The position numbers and the translations under genes were made by a program. From positions 192,854-256,853 of the forward strand of contig LT598454.1 in assembly GCA_900074725.1 (NCBI GenBank): a stretch of DNA of 64,000 bases, read 5' to 3'. The notes under the pieces were generated by a model. The model saw only the letters and a list, made by a program, of their open reading frames with translations, made no database searches and was not told the origin of the DNA. Shown piece by piece: positions 51,310 to 60,581 of the stretch. This DNA is from Lachancea dasiensis (taxonomy: Eukaryota; Ascomycota; Saccharomycetes; Saccharomycetales; Saccharomycetaceae). Numbering within the stretch: position 1 is the first letter of the stretch; each line of letters begins with the position of its first letter.

Positions 51310-52953
51310 TCATTTTCGAGAATTAGCGTGAAAGGAGGTGTCGGAACCGTCAGTCCTCGAAGGGTGATATATGGTCAACCCCGGCGGAGAGCTGTCGCCG
51401 GCCGGCTCCGGTGGTCGAGTTGCCATGATAGGCACGATAGCGTGCAGATCGAAATGGTGAGACTTCACATTATCAGGCTCCAAGCCCTCGAAATGCTGCG
51501 TCGCATAGCTTTGTTCAGCATGAATACTATCGATGAGTTGGCGCTGCTGAGCCGCAACCTGTTGGGCAGCCAGCATTGTTTGTTGATCGGCACTGCCGGC
51601 CTGGTGTGTCTCAGGATGCTGGTAGGTGTAGTCGTGCATGTTGACGGGCACGCATTTGTAGGAACGTAGATTCCCGTACACCTTGCGGGCGTAGTCCAGA
51701 GGAGTGATGGGCTCCGGCCCACCGACGCCTACCACCTCGGGGTGGCCGTATAAAAATGGCGGAGCTCCCAAACTCGCGCCGGCGCCGACCGGGAGGTCGA
51801 AAGCTGGATGGACGGGCACGTCCACGTGACCGGGTGCGGTGCCAACGACGGGGCCGTTTGTAATGATCGATTCTCGGGCACCCAGGCCAGTAAGTGACGA
51901 GTCCGAGGTCGAGGCTGAAAGAGTGGAGTCGAGCGTGCGGGACGCCTCGGGCCCATTCAGAATATCGGTGAAGGTGGCCAGAAACTCCGTCTCCTTTTCC
52001 GGCGTCTGGGGCGCGCCGTTCTCGATCAAGGTCAGAAGCTCCTCCTCGTACGGGGTGTTTTGCAGGCGGTTCTGAGCCTTGTTCATGATGGACTTCTTCC
52101 AGACTTGGATGTGCGAGGAGATCTGTTTCTTGGAGCGGTACTCGCCGATGGAGTGCTGGATGAATAAGGAGATGAGCTCGTTCCGCCCGTAGTTGCGTTT
52201 TTGGAATTTGATCTTGGCGGTGCCTTTCTTGGGAATGATCCGCAGGGCCGCGAGAAACGCATCTTCCACAGCGGCGGACCAGATGTCGGTGTTGGTGAGT
52301 GCTGCCGCGGTGGTCGCGGTGGAAGAGACCGTGGAGACGCTGGGGGCCATGGCGTCCTCCACACGCGGCCCCAGATCCAGCCTGGCGGGCCGTCCGCCGG
52401 CCGCCAGGCTGCCGGAGCGATACCGGTACCGCGGGTTCGAGACGTGCGTGTGCAGGCGCCCCGGCTGGAGCGGATGGTGTGGAGGCAGAGCCTGGTCATT
52501 GTGCACGGCTGTGTCGCGGCCTCGCAGATCCACTTTCTGGCCAAGCCCGGTGTTCACCAGCGCGGCCGCGGTGTGCGGGTCGACGTTCCAGACGGTGTGG
52601 CGGCGCTGGACCGGCCGCGCGTCCCGCAGCGGGCGTTCGCCGGGGACACCAGCCAGCAGAAACGCCTCGCGGTCCTCGTGCTCGTCCTCGCCGTCGCCCT
52701 CCCCGTCCCCATCCTCGTCCTCGTCCTCGCCCTCGCTCGCCTCGACGCTGGCGGGGCCATACAGACCCTGGTCCGCACGCTGCCCGGCGTGTTCGTGCGA
52801 CATGATGTCCACCGCTTCGCACGGGATCTGCGCGCTCCCGTCGTACACGTCGAAGATGCGCGTGCTGTGGGCGCTGGCCGGGGCGCTGGCGTGGGCGGTG
52901 TACCTGGCGAAGCTCCCGCTGCGGTCCCCGTGGAGCCCGCCGCCGCTGTCCAT
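51310..52953 (-). CDS. TEC1: Tec1, TEA/ATTS-domain transcription factor
   Basis: A 547-residue protein (S. cerevisiae 486). It shares TRIFDVY near residue 30 and LVNTGLG near residue 135 with S. cerevisiae Tec1. The TEA domain is at about 222-295, with VEDAFLAALRIIPKKGTAKI, KRNYGRNELISLFIQ and KKQISSHIQVWKK. YGNLRSYKCVPVNMHDY lies in the C-terminal half. Tec1 binds CATTCY and works with Ste12 on filamentation genes; it is destroyed after pheromone signalling. An acidic tract near residues 75-90 is coded by GAG/GAC repeats. The ATG at 52953 is the first in frame. The gene is much richer in G+C at third positions than ATG11 or STU1. Confidence 0.94.
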   Translation of the reverse strand: MDSGGGLHGDRSGSFARYTAHASAPASAHSTRIFDVYDGSAQIPCEAVDIMSHEHAGQRADQGLYGPASVEASEGEDEDEDGDGEGDGEDEHEDREAFLLAGVPGERPLRDARPVQRRHTVWNVDPHTAAALVNTGLGQKVDLRGRDTAVHNDQALPPHHPLQPGRLHTHVSNPRYRYRSGSLAAGGRPARLDLGPRVEDAMAPSVSTVSSTATTAAALTNTDIWSAAVEDAFLAALRIIPKKGTAKIKFQKRNYGRNELISLFIQHSIGEYRSKKQISSHIQVWKKSIMNKAQNRLQNTPYEEELLTLIENGAPQTPEKETEFLATFTDILNGPEASRTLDSTLSASTSDSSLTGLGARESIITNGPVVGTAPGHVDVPVHPAFDLPVGAGASLGAPPFLYGHPEVVGVGGPEPITPLDYARKVYGNLRSYKCVPVNMHDYTYQHPETHQAGSADQQTMLAAQQVAAQQRQLIDSIHAEQSYATQHFEGLEPDNVKSHHFDLHAIVPIMATRPPEPAGDSSPPGLTIYHPSRTDGSDTSFHANSRK

Positions 52954-53105
52954 GCTAGTGTCAGGCCTGCTGCTGTGTTTTCCCTGTCCTGGTCCCTGTC
53001 CTTGTCCGCCGTCCAATATCTCGCCCGTCGTCGCTGTCGTCCTGTCCCGTGTCCCAGCTGTAACGGCCAATGCGTAATTATCTCTGTGGCCGCTGTTCGT
53101 GCCAA

Positions 53106-53165
53106 GTGAACTATCGTGAACTATAGTGAACTATGGTGAACTATAGTGAACCACCGTGAATTATC
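53106..53165. repeat. Six tandem copies of a 10-bp unit in the TEC1 leader/promoter
   Basis: The consensus is GTGAACTATM. Units 1-4 differ only at the last base; units 5 and 6 are GTGAACCACC and GTGAATTATC. The array begins 153 bp upstream of the TEC1 ATG. Confidence 0.9.
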
Positions 53166-53480
53166 GTGCGCTCCACAAGCTCTGCCCTTAAACTGGTCTT
53201 TGGCCGCGTCTGATATCTATCGCCTGCGATCCGCACCGCCTGTCCCAGTATGTATCGTCCTCGCATCCTTCCCACTCTCTATATACCTTTTTCGAAGCTG
53301 GCAAACGGGCCCAAGGCTAATTTGGGACCTCTGGCTCCGCTATTGTGCTTGCCCGGGGGTCTGCATCCCGATTAGTTGTGCATAAGCTATTGCGTAAGGC
53401 GTCCTTTCTCGTATCTCCTGCTCGCTCAGCCAACCGTTCGGGCGTGGAGCTCTACCACAAACACTGTACCACTCACCACC

Positions 53481-53516
53481 AACACACACGCACACACGCA
53501 CGCACGCACACGCACA
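53481..53516. repeat. AC/GC-rich dinucleotide microsatellite
   Basis: An interrupted (AC)n tract with periodic GC substitutions, about 36 bp. Confidence 0.85.
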
Positions 53517-53909
53517 GCTCTGGTAGGGAAAAGCTAGCTCAACCCTACGCCTGGTGTTATCCTGCTAACGATGTGAAATGACATAAGGGAATACAGCCCA
53601 GGCAGTCGCACCGGCCAATTACGTGTGCCGCGCAGCCTTGAAGCGGGCCGCGCAGCCTGCCAGCGGCGAGGGTTACCCAAAGGGGAAGCGGTGTTTCAGC
53701 TGGGAAAATGTGAAACAGCACGTGACGGGGCGCCCGCAGAGGCGGCGCGGGTGCGCGGAAGGCGGAAACAAGCAACAGCGGAGGGTAAGAAAAAAAACAA
53801 AAACAACAGACGCGCATACGTAGTGGGGGTGTTTCGGATTGCGTCGGCGGTGGGGGGTGGGGGGTTCTAGACCAGGCGCGGGAGCGGGGCACGTGGGGGG
53901 AGGGAGTAC

Positions 53910-54092
53910 GTGCGCCCAGCAGTCCATCACATGATGGTATGTCTCGCGCACGTGCCTCTCACGTGGGTATGTGCGCCCAGCTGCCCGTCACCTGACAATA
54001 TTTCTCGCGCAGGTGCCTCTCACGTGAGAAGAACACTCAGCTGTCCATCACATGATGATATGTCTTGCACACGTGCCTCTCACGTGAGAGGA
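53910..54092. repeat. Minisatellite of three 60-61-bp units, each with E-boxes
   Basis: Units begin at about 53910, 53971 and 54031. Each has a TCAC(A/C)TGA-type box in its first half and a GC(A)CGTGCCTCTCACGTG block in its second half. CACGTG recurs at 53960, 54021 and 54081, spaced 61 and 60 bp. The first and third units also hold ATCACATG, which fits the Cbf1 consensus RTCACRTG. Confidence 0.85.
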
Positions 54093-54170
54093 ACACCACT
54101 GGTAAAGCACCCGAGTGCCACGTGAATGGTCTAATAGTATGTGAATCGTCCGCTACACGGTCTACGTACT

Positions 54171-57100
54171 CTACTCGCTCATGTACTCGGCGTACTCGTC
54201 CACCGACGCAAATACCGGAAGGCTCTTGAGCTTCTTGCGCGACAGGCGGTGGCCGGGCTGGGCCGCGTCCTGGGCCGGGCCGCCCTCGTCGTCGCTGGGC
54301 TCCGACTCGCTCTGGAACGCCTGTGCCAGCGCTTCGTCGTCCGCACCGTCGCTCTCGCCGTCGCTCTCGTCACGGGACCGCTTCCCAGCACCCGGCACGT
54401 GACCCGCGTCGTCCGCAAAGCTGTAGAACACATCCTCGTCGCCGTTGCTCGCGTCCGAGTCGGAGCCCACACCGCCCTGCTGTTCGTCGCTGCTGTCGTC
54501 CGGGCCGCTCGACATGTCCTCGAGCCCGTCCATGGAGAGGTCGTCCTCGCTGTCGTCCTCCACCTCCGGCCGCGACTTCACCAAGGCGTCCCAGACCTCG
54601 TCCTCGTCCAGCTCGCTTGCGTCCTCATCCTCGCCTCCACCGCGCCCGCCCTTCTTGTCCCTGGCGGCCCGCTTGATGGCGCTCTGCTTCGTCGTGAAAT
54701 ACTGGTGGAAGAAACGCTCGTCTGGGGTCACCTGATCCGCCCGCTTCACCAGCCAGTCCTGCGTGTTGGCCGGCACCGCGTCCGCACCTTGGGCCTGCGC
54801 GTCCGACGCCCGCACGATCAGCGCCCCCGTGTGTGAGCCGCCCAACGGTTGCATGATAGACGAACCACGGGTGGTGGGTTTTTGCTTGGCGTTCCGGTAC
54901 ACGAACCGATCCAAAAAGTGGGCCAGCGTGTACAGCCCTAGATCGGGTTTCGAGATGTCCTCGGTGCTGTTCACAAACGCCTCCGCGTAGCTCTGGACTG
55001 TTGGGTGGTAGTGGTTCAAAAAATTCCGGATCTCCCAAAGCGAAGTCTTGTCCGCATGCGCAAACTTCGGGTCTCTCTTGCGGCTGTCGTAAACCGGCTT
55101 GGCGTTATCCTTCACGTCGGATTCCTCCTCTGAAGCGTATTCGTCGTCCGCTGGCGTGTTCGTGAACAGGTTTTTGATCTGCGGCACAGATTTGGCCAAT
55201 TGTAGCAGGAGAAACAGCATCCCCGAAAGGGCTCCCACATTCAGCCAGCTCGAGCACACTTGCAGGATTCTCTTCACAAAGGCTTCTACGCGCGCCACGT
55301 TCTTGTCGTTTTTCAGCGATTTGTACAGCAAGTTCATGTAAATGCCCTGCTTCGAAGAAGTCACAAGCCGGCCATCCAACAAACTCTCGTAAAGGGTACG
55401 GTAATATCTATCATTGTTCAAGCCTGCCTTCAGAGTGACTTGGTGTATCAGCACCAGCGCTTGAACCGCAGTGTTGAAATTAGAAGAATGCGTGATTTGG
55501 AACAAAGTATCCAAATGCGTTTCGTAGACGCTGGCCGGCATGTTGGAAAACGGCAAAGCACGGTTTAGACCCGTGAGGATAGCAGAAAACAGCTTGGAGT
55601 TTTTCTCATCGATCACTTCTTTCTCCGTTTTGTCCTCTTTCACAGACTTGCCACCCTTCTTCCCGCGCTTGAAGCTCTTTTTCCTCTTATTTTCATATGA
55701 TTTATCCTTATTCTTGGGCGCATGGTCACCAGTCTCGACGTTTGAGGCGTCCGTGGACAGCAAGTATTTTTCGAAAAGTGTGAAGTATGTTTTGACCAAC
55801 TGGTTGGCAACTCTGTCTTCGGACCTCTTCAAAATAGTTTGATTCAAGGTTAGCACCGAGTAGTACGTGGTGTGGTAATCGGCGCTTGGTCTTAAAGCAA
55901 CGTCGACTGTAGCATCCAAGACTATGGATTTCATATTAGGGTGGGCTTGCTCCAATTTGAGCAACTGAAACGACGTCTTGGAAGAAACCTTGTTGTCGAT
56001 GTCACCGAGTTTGTTGACCCCTAGCCGTAGCAGATTGAACTCCTGTTCAGGCTTGGCAGTCAGGAGGTCGAAAATGTGGGATATGATTTGCATACGCACG
56101 TAAATGATGGGATCGTGGGACAACCGCTCGATAACCTGCAGAACTTTGAAATACAGGTTTTTCAAATAGTCTTCAAAATAGAAAAGGGCCAACGTCTTCT
56201 TGTTGAGCATCATCGAAAGATTCTGGTTCTTGAAGTGTTTCAGTTTTCTGTTCGGAAGCAAGCCGTTGAGAAGTAAATCCTTCAAGGCATTCAGACTTTG
56301 CAAAGCTGAATTCCTCGACTTTTTGCTACAGTATGAGATAAGTGTATCCAAAGACTTGGTATTATGCGCTGGAGACTCCTGAATGAGCAAAGTCAGAGCC
56401 GAAATCTTATCGTTCAAAGTACCTTCGCTCAAAATTTGGGACATGAATTTCCTCTGAGAAGAATTCTTGGTGAACTCGTCATAGTACAAGGCATTGTCGG
56501 CCTCCAACGCCTCCTTACCTCTCTGGTATAACGTTTCGATCTTTTCTGTCGACAGCGGATCATTCTGTGCGTTGGCCCCGGGATCCAGAGGAATTTCATA
56601 CCACGTTAGATCTGAAGGAAGTAAGAGAATATCGGAGCTGACCATCTGTGTTTGAGAAACTAGATTTTTGTCTTCCTTTTTTTCTTCAGTCTCTGCGTCT
56701 GAGTCTTGATTAAGAAACGGTCCGTCCTCTTTCCCAGAGTTTCCATCATCTGAAAGATCTGTATCATCTGAAAGATCGTCAATTGTTTTGATAAGTGCCG
56801 GTACTTCTTCCTGGCCATCCTGGTCCTCCTCTTCCTCCTCTTCCTCCTCTTCCTCTTCCTGCTCCTCCTGATCTTCCTCCTCTTCCTCTTGATCCTCTTC
56901 CTCCTCTTCTTCCTCTTCTTCTTCTAAATCTTGCGGTACAGCTCCTTCAATGCCAGAATTCTTCAAAAATTTTTGGAAATCCTGAGCAAAAGTCTTGTCA
57001 CTGTCTGGTTTCGAATCCCCAAACTCTTGTTCACTGGCGTTGTCGTCGTCAGAGAGGCCGCTTATTAGATCCAAGTCCTTCTCTGAAGCGCCTAAAGCCA

Positions 57101-57338
57101 ACGCCTCGCGGCGCAGGGCCTCCTTTTGGGAGCTGGTATCCTTGAAGCTTTCATTTTGCTGTTCCTTTGCCTTCTTATTGGCATCTTTCCCGGTCTTCTC
57201 ACCAGATTCCCGCTTTTGCTCCTTCTTGGAATCCTGCTTGGAGCCTTTCTTCCCCGCTTTGGTAGGCTTTTTGTTATCGTTCAATTTCGAAGATATCTTG
57301 TCCCTCAAAGACGAAAGATTCAAGCCAGGACCACTCAT
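54171..57338 (-). CDS. MAK21: Mak21 (Noc1), pre-60S assembly and export factor
   Basis: A 1055-residue protein (S. cerevisiae 1025). The N-terminus is Lys-rich, followed by a long, almost uninterrupted Glu tract with scattered Asp/Gln near residues 138-175. The helical-repeat and CBF/Mak21 domain region spans about 250-880, with [18 protein letters not shown] and [16 protein letters not shown] as recognisable signatures. The C-terminus is highly acidic with a basic end ([11 protein letters not shown]). Noc1-Noc2 binds early nucleolar pre-60S particles. The ATG at 57338 ([14 protein letters not shown]) is the first in frame. The promoter has PAC and RRPE. The 3' half of the gene is strikingly G+C-rich compared with the 5' half. 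Confidence 0.95.
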   Translation of the reverse strand: MSGPGLNLSSLRDKISSKLNDNKKPTKAGKKGSKQDSKKEQKRESGEKTGKDANKKAKEQQNESFKDTSSQKEALRREALALGASEKDLDLISGLSDDDNASEQEFGDSKPDSDKTFAQDFQKFLKNSGIEGAVPQDLEEEEEEEEEEDQEEEEEDQEEQEEEEEEEEEEEDQDGQEEVPALIKTIDDLSDDTDLSDDGNSGKEDGPFLNQDSDAETEEKKEDKNLVSQTQMVSSDILLLPSDLTWYEIPLDPGANAQNDPLSTEKIETLYQRGKEALEADNALYYDEFTKNSSQRKFMSQILSEGTLNDKISALTLLIQESPAHNTKSLDTLISYCSKKSRNSALQSLNALKDLLLNGLLPNRKLKHFKNQNLSMMLNKKTLALFYFEDYLKNLYFKVLQVIERLSHDPIIYVRMQIISHIFDLLTAKPEQEFNLLRLGVNKLGDIDNKVSSKTSFQLLKLEQAHPNMKSIVLDATVDVALRPSADYHTTYYSVLTLNQTILKRSEDRVANQLVKTYFTLFEKYLLSTDASNVETGDHAPKNKDKSYENKRKKSFKRGKKGGKSVKEDKTEKEVIDEKNSKLFSAILTGLNRALPFSNMPASVYETHLDTLFQITHSSNFNTAVQALVLIHQVTLKAGLNNDRYYRTLYESLLDGRLVTSSKQGIYMNLLYKSLKNDKNVARVEAFVKRILQVCSSWLNVGALSGMLFLLLQLAKSVPQIKNLFTNTPADDEYASEEESDVKDNAKPVYDSRKRDPKFAHADKTSLWEIRNFLNHYHPTVQSYAEAFVNSTEDISKPDLGLYTLAHFLDRFVYRNAKQKPTTRGSSIMQPLGGSHTGALIVRASDAQAQGADAVPANTQDWLVKRADQVTPDERFFHQYFTTKQSAIKRAARDKKGGRGGGEDEDASELDEDEVWDALVKSRPEVEDDSEDDLSMDGLEDMSSGPDDSSDEQQGGVGSDSDASNGDEDVFYSFADDAGHVPGAGKRSRDESDGESDGADDEALAQAFQSESEPSDDEGGPAQDAAQPGHRLSRKKLKSLPVFASVDEYAEYMSE
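56811..56933. repeat. Imperfect GAG/GAA triplet tract coding the Mak21 Glu run
   Basis: A purine-rich coding tract (pyrimidine-rich on the plus strand) of mixed glutamate codons with occasional Asp/Gln. Length polymorphism is likely. Confidence 0.8.
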
Positions 57339-57407
57339 TCCGAATTTCACGTCAGTAGTTGGCTTTGCTTCTTTGCTGTTGCTGTGCTAGACGTTTCTGT
57401 GCTTGAG

Positions 57408-57468
57408 TGATGCGATGCGATGCGATGAGATGAGCTTGGAAGGCATCGTCAATATCCAGAAAATTTTT
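57408..57468. promoter_or_regulatory. PAC repeat and RRPE upstream of MAK21
   Basis: A GATGC/GATGA pentamer array (57408-57434) contains a perfect PAC site GCGATGAG (57422-57429). AAAATTTTT, the RRPE core, is at 57460-57468. They lie 70-130 bp upstream of the ATG, the same arrangement as at the YBL028C orthologue. Confidence 0.8.
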
Positions 57469-57786
57469 AGAACTCCATTTCGTTCTTAATGATAATTGAT
57501 GATCTTTTCGAAACCCTAACGCTTGGCAGAGTCGACGTCTGGCATCAAATTGCTCTATGACCAAATTGATTCCTAGCTCCAGGTTTCTAGCCCCCACATA
57601 CTAGGTCGACCAGCTAGATTCCGGATTGCCTCCAGTAGTGATTGTGTCACTTCGTACGCAATTTGCTTCCGGGCCCGCCCGAGCAGTGACGGCGGAGATA
57701 TTTATTGGGGCGAGTCAGCGTCGGTAGTAGTAGGCTGCTAAATTGCTCGTTCAATTTGTTGATGGACATCGTGTATAAGAGTCTAT

Positions 57787-58218
57787 TGAGGCGAATCTGA
57801 TTTATTTGCAGAAGGCTTACTAAATTTGTCTTGTAAGTCGGACATAGTCATTGTAAGATGAGAAACTTGGGTCTAAGGGATTCTATTTATCTCTCCGTGA
57901 TTATTCTGAGCATTATAGTTGGTTCAGTTACCTGAACAAAAGCCTGCTATTTATACAATTCTCACCCGGTGACTCTGGTCAACACAATGATTAATCACCC
58001 GTTCTAGATCATTCTATTGCCCATGGATTTATGGCTTCAATGCCGTACTCTGTCGAAAACTTATCAATGGCCAATCCCACTGGACAACGGTTGTTCTCTT
58101 CGGTTTGTCTTAGCTTGTAACTCGATTTGTATGGCTCTGTGTGTGCTATCATTCTGTACCACTGTGTCACATTTTACTGACGCACATCACCATCACTTTC
58201 CTCACAATACTCCCAACA
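57787..58218 (-). mobile_element. Ty1/copia-type solo LTR (third copy)
   Basis: A 432-bp copy of the same LTR family as at 36.7-37.6 kb, in the same orientation (TGTTGGG at the right end on the minus strand, CGCCTCA at the left). The flanking pentamers TCTAT and TCTTC do not form a clear target duplication, so it is probably old or was altered by recombination. No internal element sequence is present. It lies between MAK21 and UBC4. Confidence 0.85.
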
Positions 58219-58785
58219 TCTTCAGCTTCCAACGCTGATGCCGTACACCACTCCAAGTAGTGTTCCGATACCAGCGTCAAAATCGTACAGCAAACAAAAA
58301 GGGTCCACCCCGATTTCCCTCTTACAGGACCACTTCAAAGCGTTGTGTATGTGCTGGGGGGGTGACGAATGTTGCTGAGGTCTGCCAAGCTGTTAAATAG
58401 CATCATTTATATATCTCGATCCAGGTTCATGCTTTCAATCTCAGAGAACGGAGACGAGGCTGCTCTTTAAATATAGCACAAAAATTATGAAGTTAAGTTT
58501 CCCAACACTAGACATATTTTGAGATCCAATGGTGTAAACGATGGTCTCGAAAGCATAAAGCGCTAACGAGAGCTCAAAATGACAGACGACAGAGCTGTCA
58601 TTTTCATCTCCGTCACCCCTGCGTTAATAGCGATCATAATCATTTATTACCCGGACAGTGATCTATCCAGTGCTTCCAGAGTTTCCAGAGTTTTCAGCTC
58701 ACAAATATAAAAACCAACAGACCATTTTATCACCAAATCGGTGGCAATTTACTAGTGGCACCAAGTATAAAATAACCAACGAAAC
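58219..58785. promoter_or_regulatory. UBC4 promoter region
   Basis: A 567-bp span after the solo LTR. A CCCCT pentamer (the STRE core, near 58616) and a direct repeat TTCCAGAGT-TTCCAGAGT with a further TTTC (about 58675-58700) somewhat resemble heat-shock elements; S. cerevisiae UBC4 is heat-inducible. Both are weak. Confidence 0.4.
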
Positions 58786-59517
<732 letters not shown>

Positions 59518-59849
59518 GGCGAACTTATAAGACTTGATGAGGGCGTAACTGGTGGTGAGGTTGAGTGGTTGATGAAGCGCTCACCGCTGTGAAAGTAGGC
59601 CAAAGGTGATCCTCTATCGATATTTTTTCTTGAAAGCATCTGATATGCAAAAGTAGCATTGATCCAGAGCACAGCTTTCGCAGCATGGCAACCATCACAT
59701 GAAGTAAATTACTCAGAAATATATACGCGCGTATATATTTTTTTTCTCACGTTTAAGCTTGTAGCTCGATAGGCTATTTGTATGCTTGAGTTGTTATCCT
59801 TAGGTGCTGGAGAATCATCTTCGTAGCCAGAATCTAAAATCAAAAAAAA
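59518..59849. other. Gap between UBC4 and tRNA-Arg
   Basis: A 332-bp span with the UBC4 3' UTR, a perfect palindrome-like ATATACGCGCGTATAT near 59720-59735, and the T-run terminator of the tRNA gene on the minus strand just before 59850. Confidence 0.5.
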
Positions 59850-59921
59850 CACTCACGGTGGGGGTCGAACCCACAATCTTCTGATTAGAAGTCAGACGCG
59901 TTGCCATTACGCCACGCAAGC
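59850..59921 (-). tRNA. tRNA-Arg (anticodon UCU), no intron
   Basis: A 72-nt cloverleaf on the minus strand. The acceptor stem is GCTTGCG with CGTGAGT and discriminator G. The anticodon stem-loop is CTGACTTCTAATCAG with anticodon TCT, and the T arm is GTGGGTTCGACCCCCAC. It is nearly identical to S. cerevisiae tRNA-Arg(UCU). The A box (TGGCGTAATGG) and B box (GGTTCGACCCC) are intact. A run of eight T follows the 3' end as Pol III terminator. Confidence 0.97.
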
Positions 59922-60581
59922 TTTTTCTTGATCGTCATTAACTCACTTCTGTATCACTTAGCTTGCAAAGTCATGCCTACTTCTATGACTATTGCTGAAC
60001 GGTTTGTTTCAATTTATTAGCTTAAATTTTAGGCTAACACTCCCTGTTGCTCTTTGTGACATTGATTTTGACAACTTATTGACTAGCCTCATTTGTGTGT
60101 TATTTACAATTAATGATTTTGATGTAAACATTAATTTTCGAAGAAAACGCAAAATCTGGTATAAGAAGATACCCACAACAAAACAAAGTTGAAACCATTA
60201 CTTAGAAAGAGACTGAAGTAATCAATCTAAGACTATTTTAACTCCATTAAATATGCATCTCTAAAGAATGTCAGAAATCTTTTGCCATTAGAGGGTATAA
60301 TCCTGTAATATTGAAAGCGATCCTTAAACTAATATTAACAGAGACATCTGCTTATGAGAGGATATTCGGATTCTAGAGATGACAGTTTCTTCAACAGCAC
60401 TTGTCATTGTCTTTTGTAGATTCTGTAACAAGTGGCCAAGGTCAATTCGCGCTGTCGTCGGTCAGATGACCTATCAAAATGATATATATCACGAAAATTA
60501 AAGAAGGTCGAGTTGACAGGCATCTCCGCTTGTTGGCTGAACTGAATTCATCAGACCCTATTGGGAGTAAAAGATCGGGCA
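59922..60581. other. Gap between tRNA-Arg and SPT7
   Basis: A 660-bp A/T-rich stretch that must contain the SPT7 promoter. Short ORFs only; no further RNA gene or repeat is seen. Confidence 0.4.

Larger units (their letters stand above)
52954..54170. promoter_or_regulatory. Long repeat-rich TEC1 upstream region
   Basis: 1.2 kb upstream of TEC1 and downstream of MAK21. It holds a 10-bp tandem repeat (53106-53165), an AC-rich microsatellite (53481-53516), a minisatellite of three 60-61-bp units (53910-54092) and eight CACGTG sites (53719, 53890, 53949, 53960, 54021, 54070, 54081, 54119). S. cerevisiae TEC1 also has a long, heavily regulated promoter. Which parts act on TEC1 is unknown. Confidence 0.6.

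Noticed and set aside
52954-53070. In-frame upstream extension of TEC1 from a TTG codon
   Set aside because: There is no ATG in it and no resemblance to Tec1. The same reasoning removed non-ATG extensions upstream of IST2, HEK2, MIS1, MAK21, POL12 and the YBL029W-like gene.
53910-54092. CDEI-like RTCACRTG boxes suggesting a centromere
   Set aside because: No A/T-rich CDEII block or CDEIII (TGTTT-TG--TTCCGAAA) follows; the surroundings are G+C-rich.
59566-59655. Box C/D snoRNA-like spacing (TGATGA ... CTGA) after UBC4
   Set aside because: The flanks do not form a terminal stem and no C'/D' pair is apparent.
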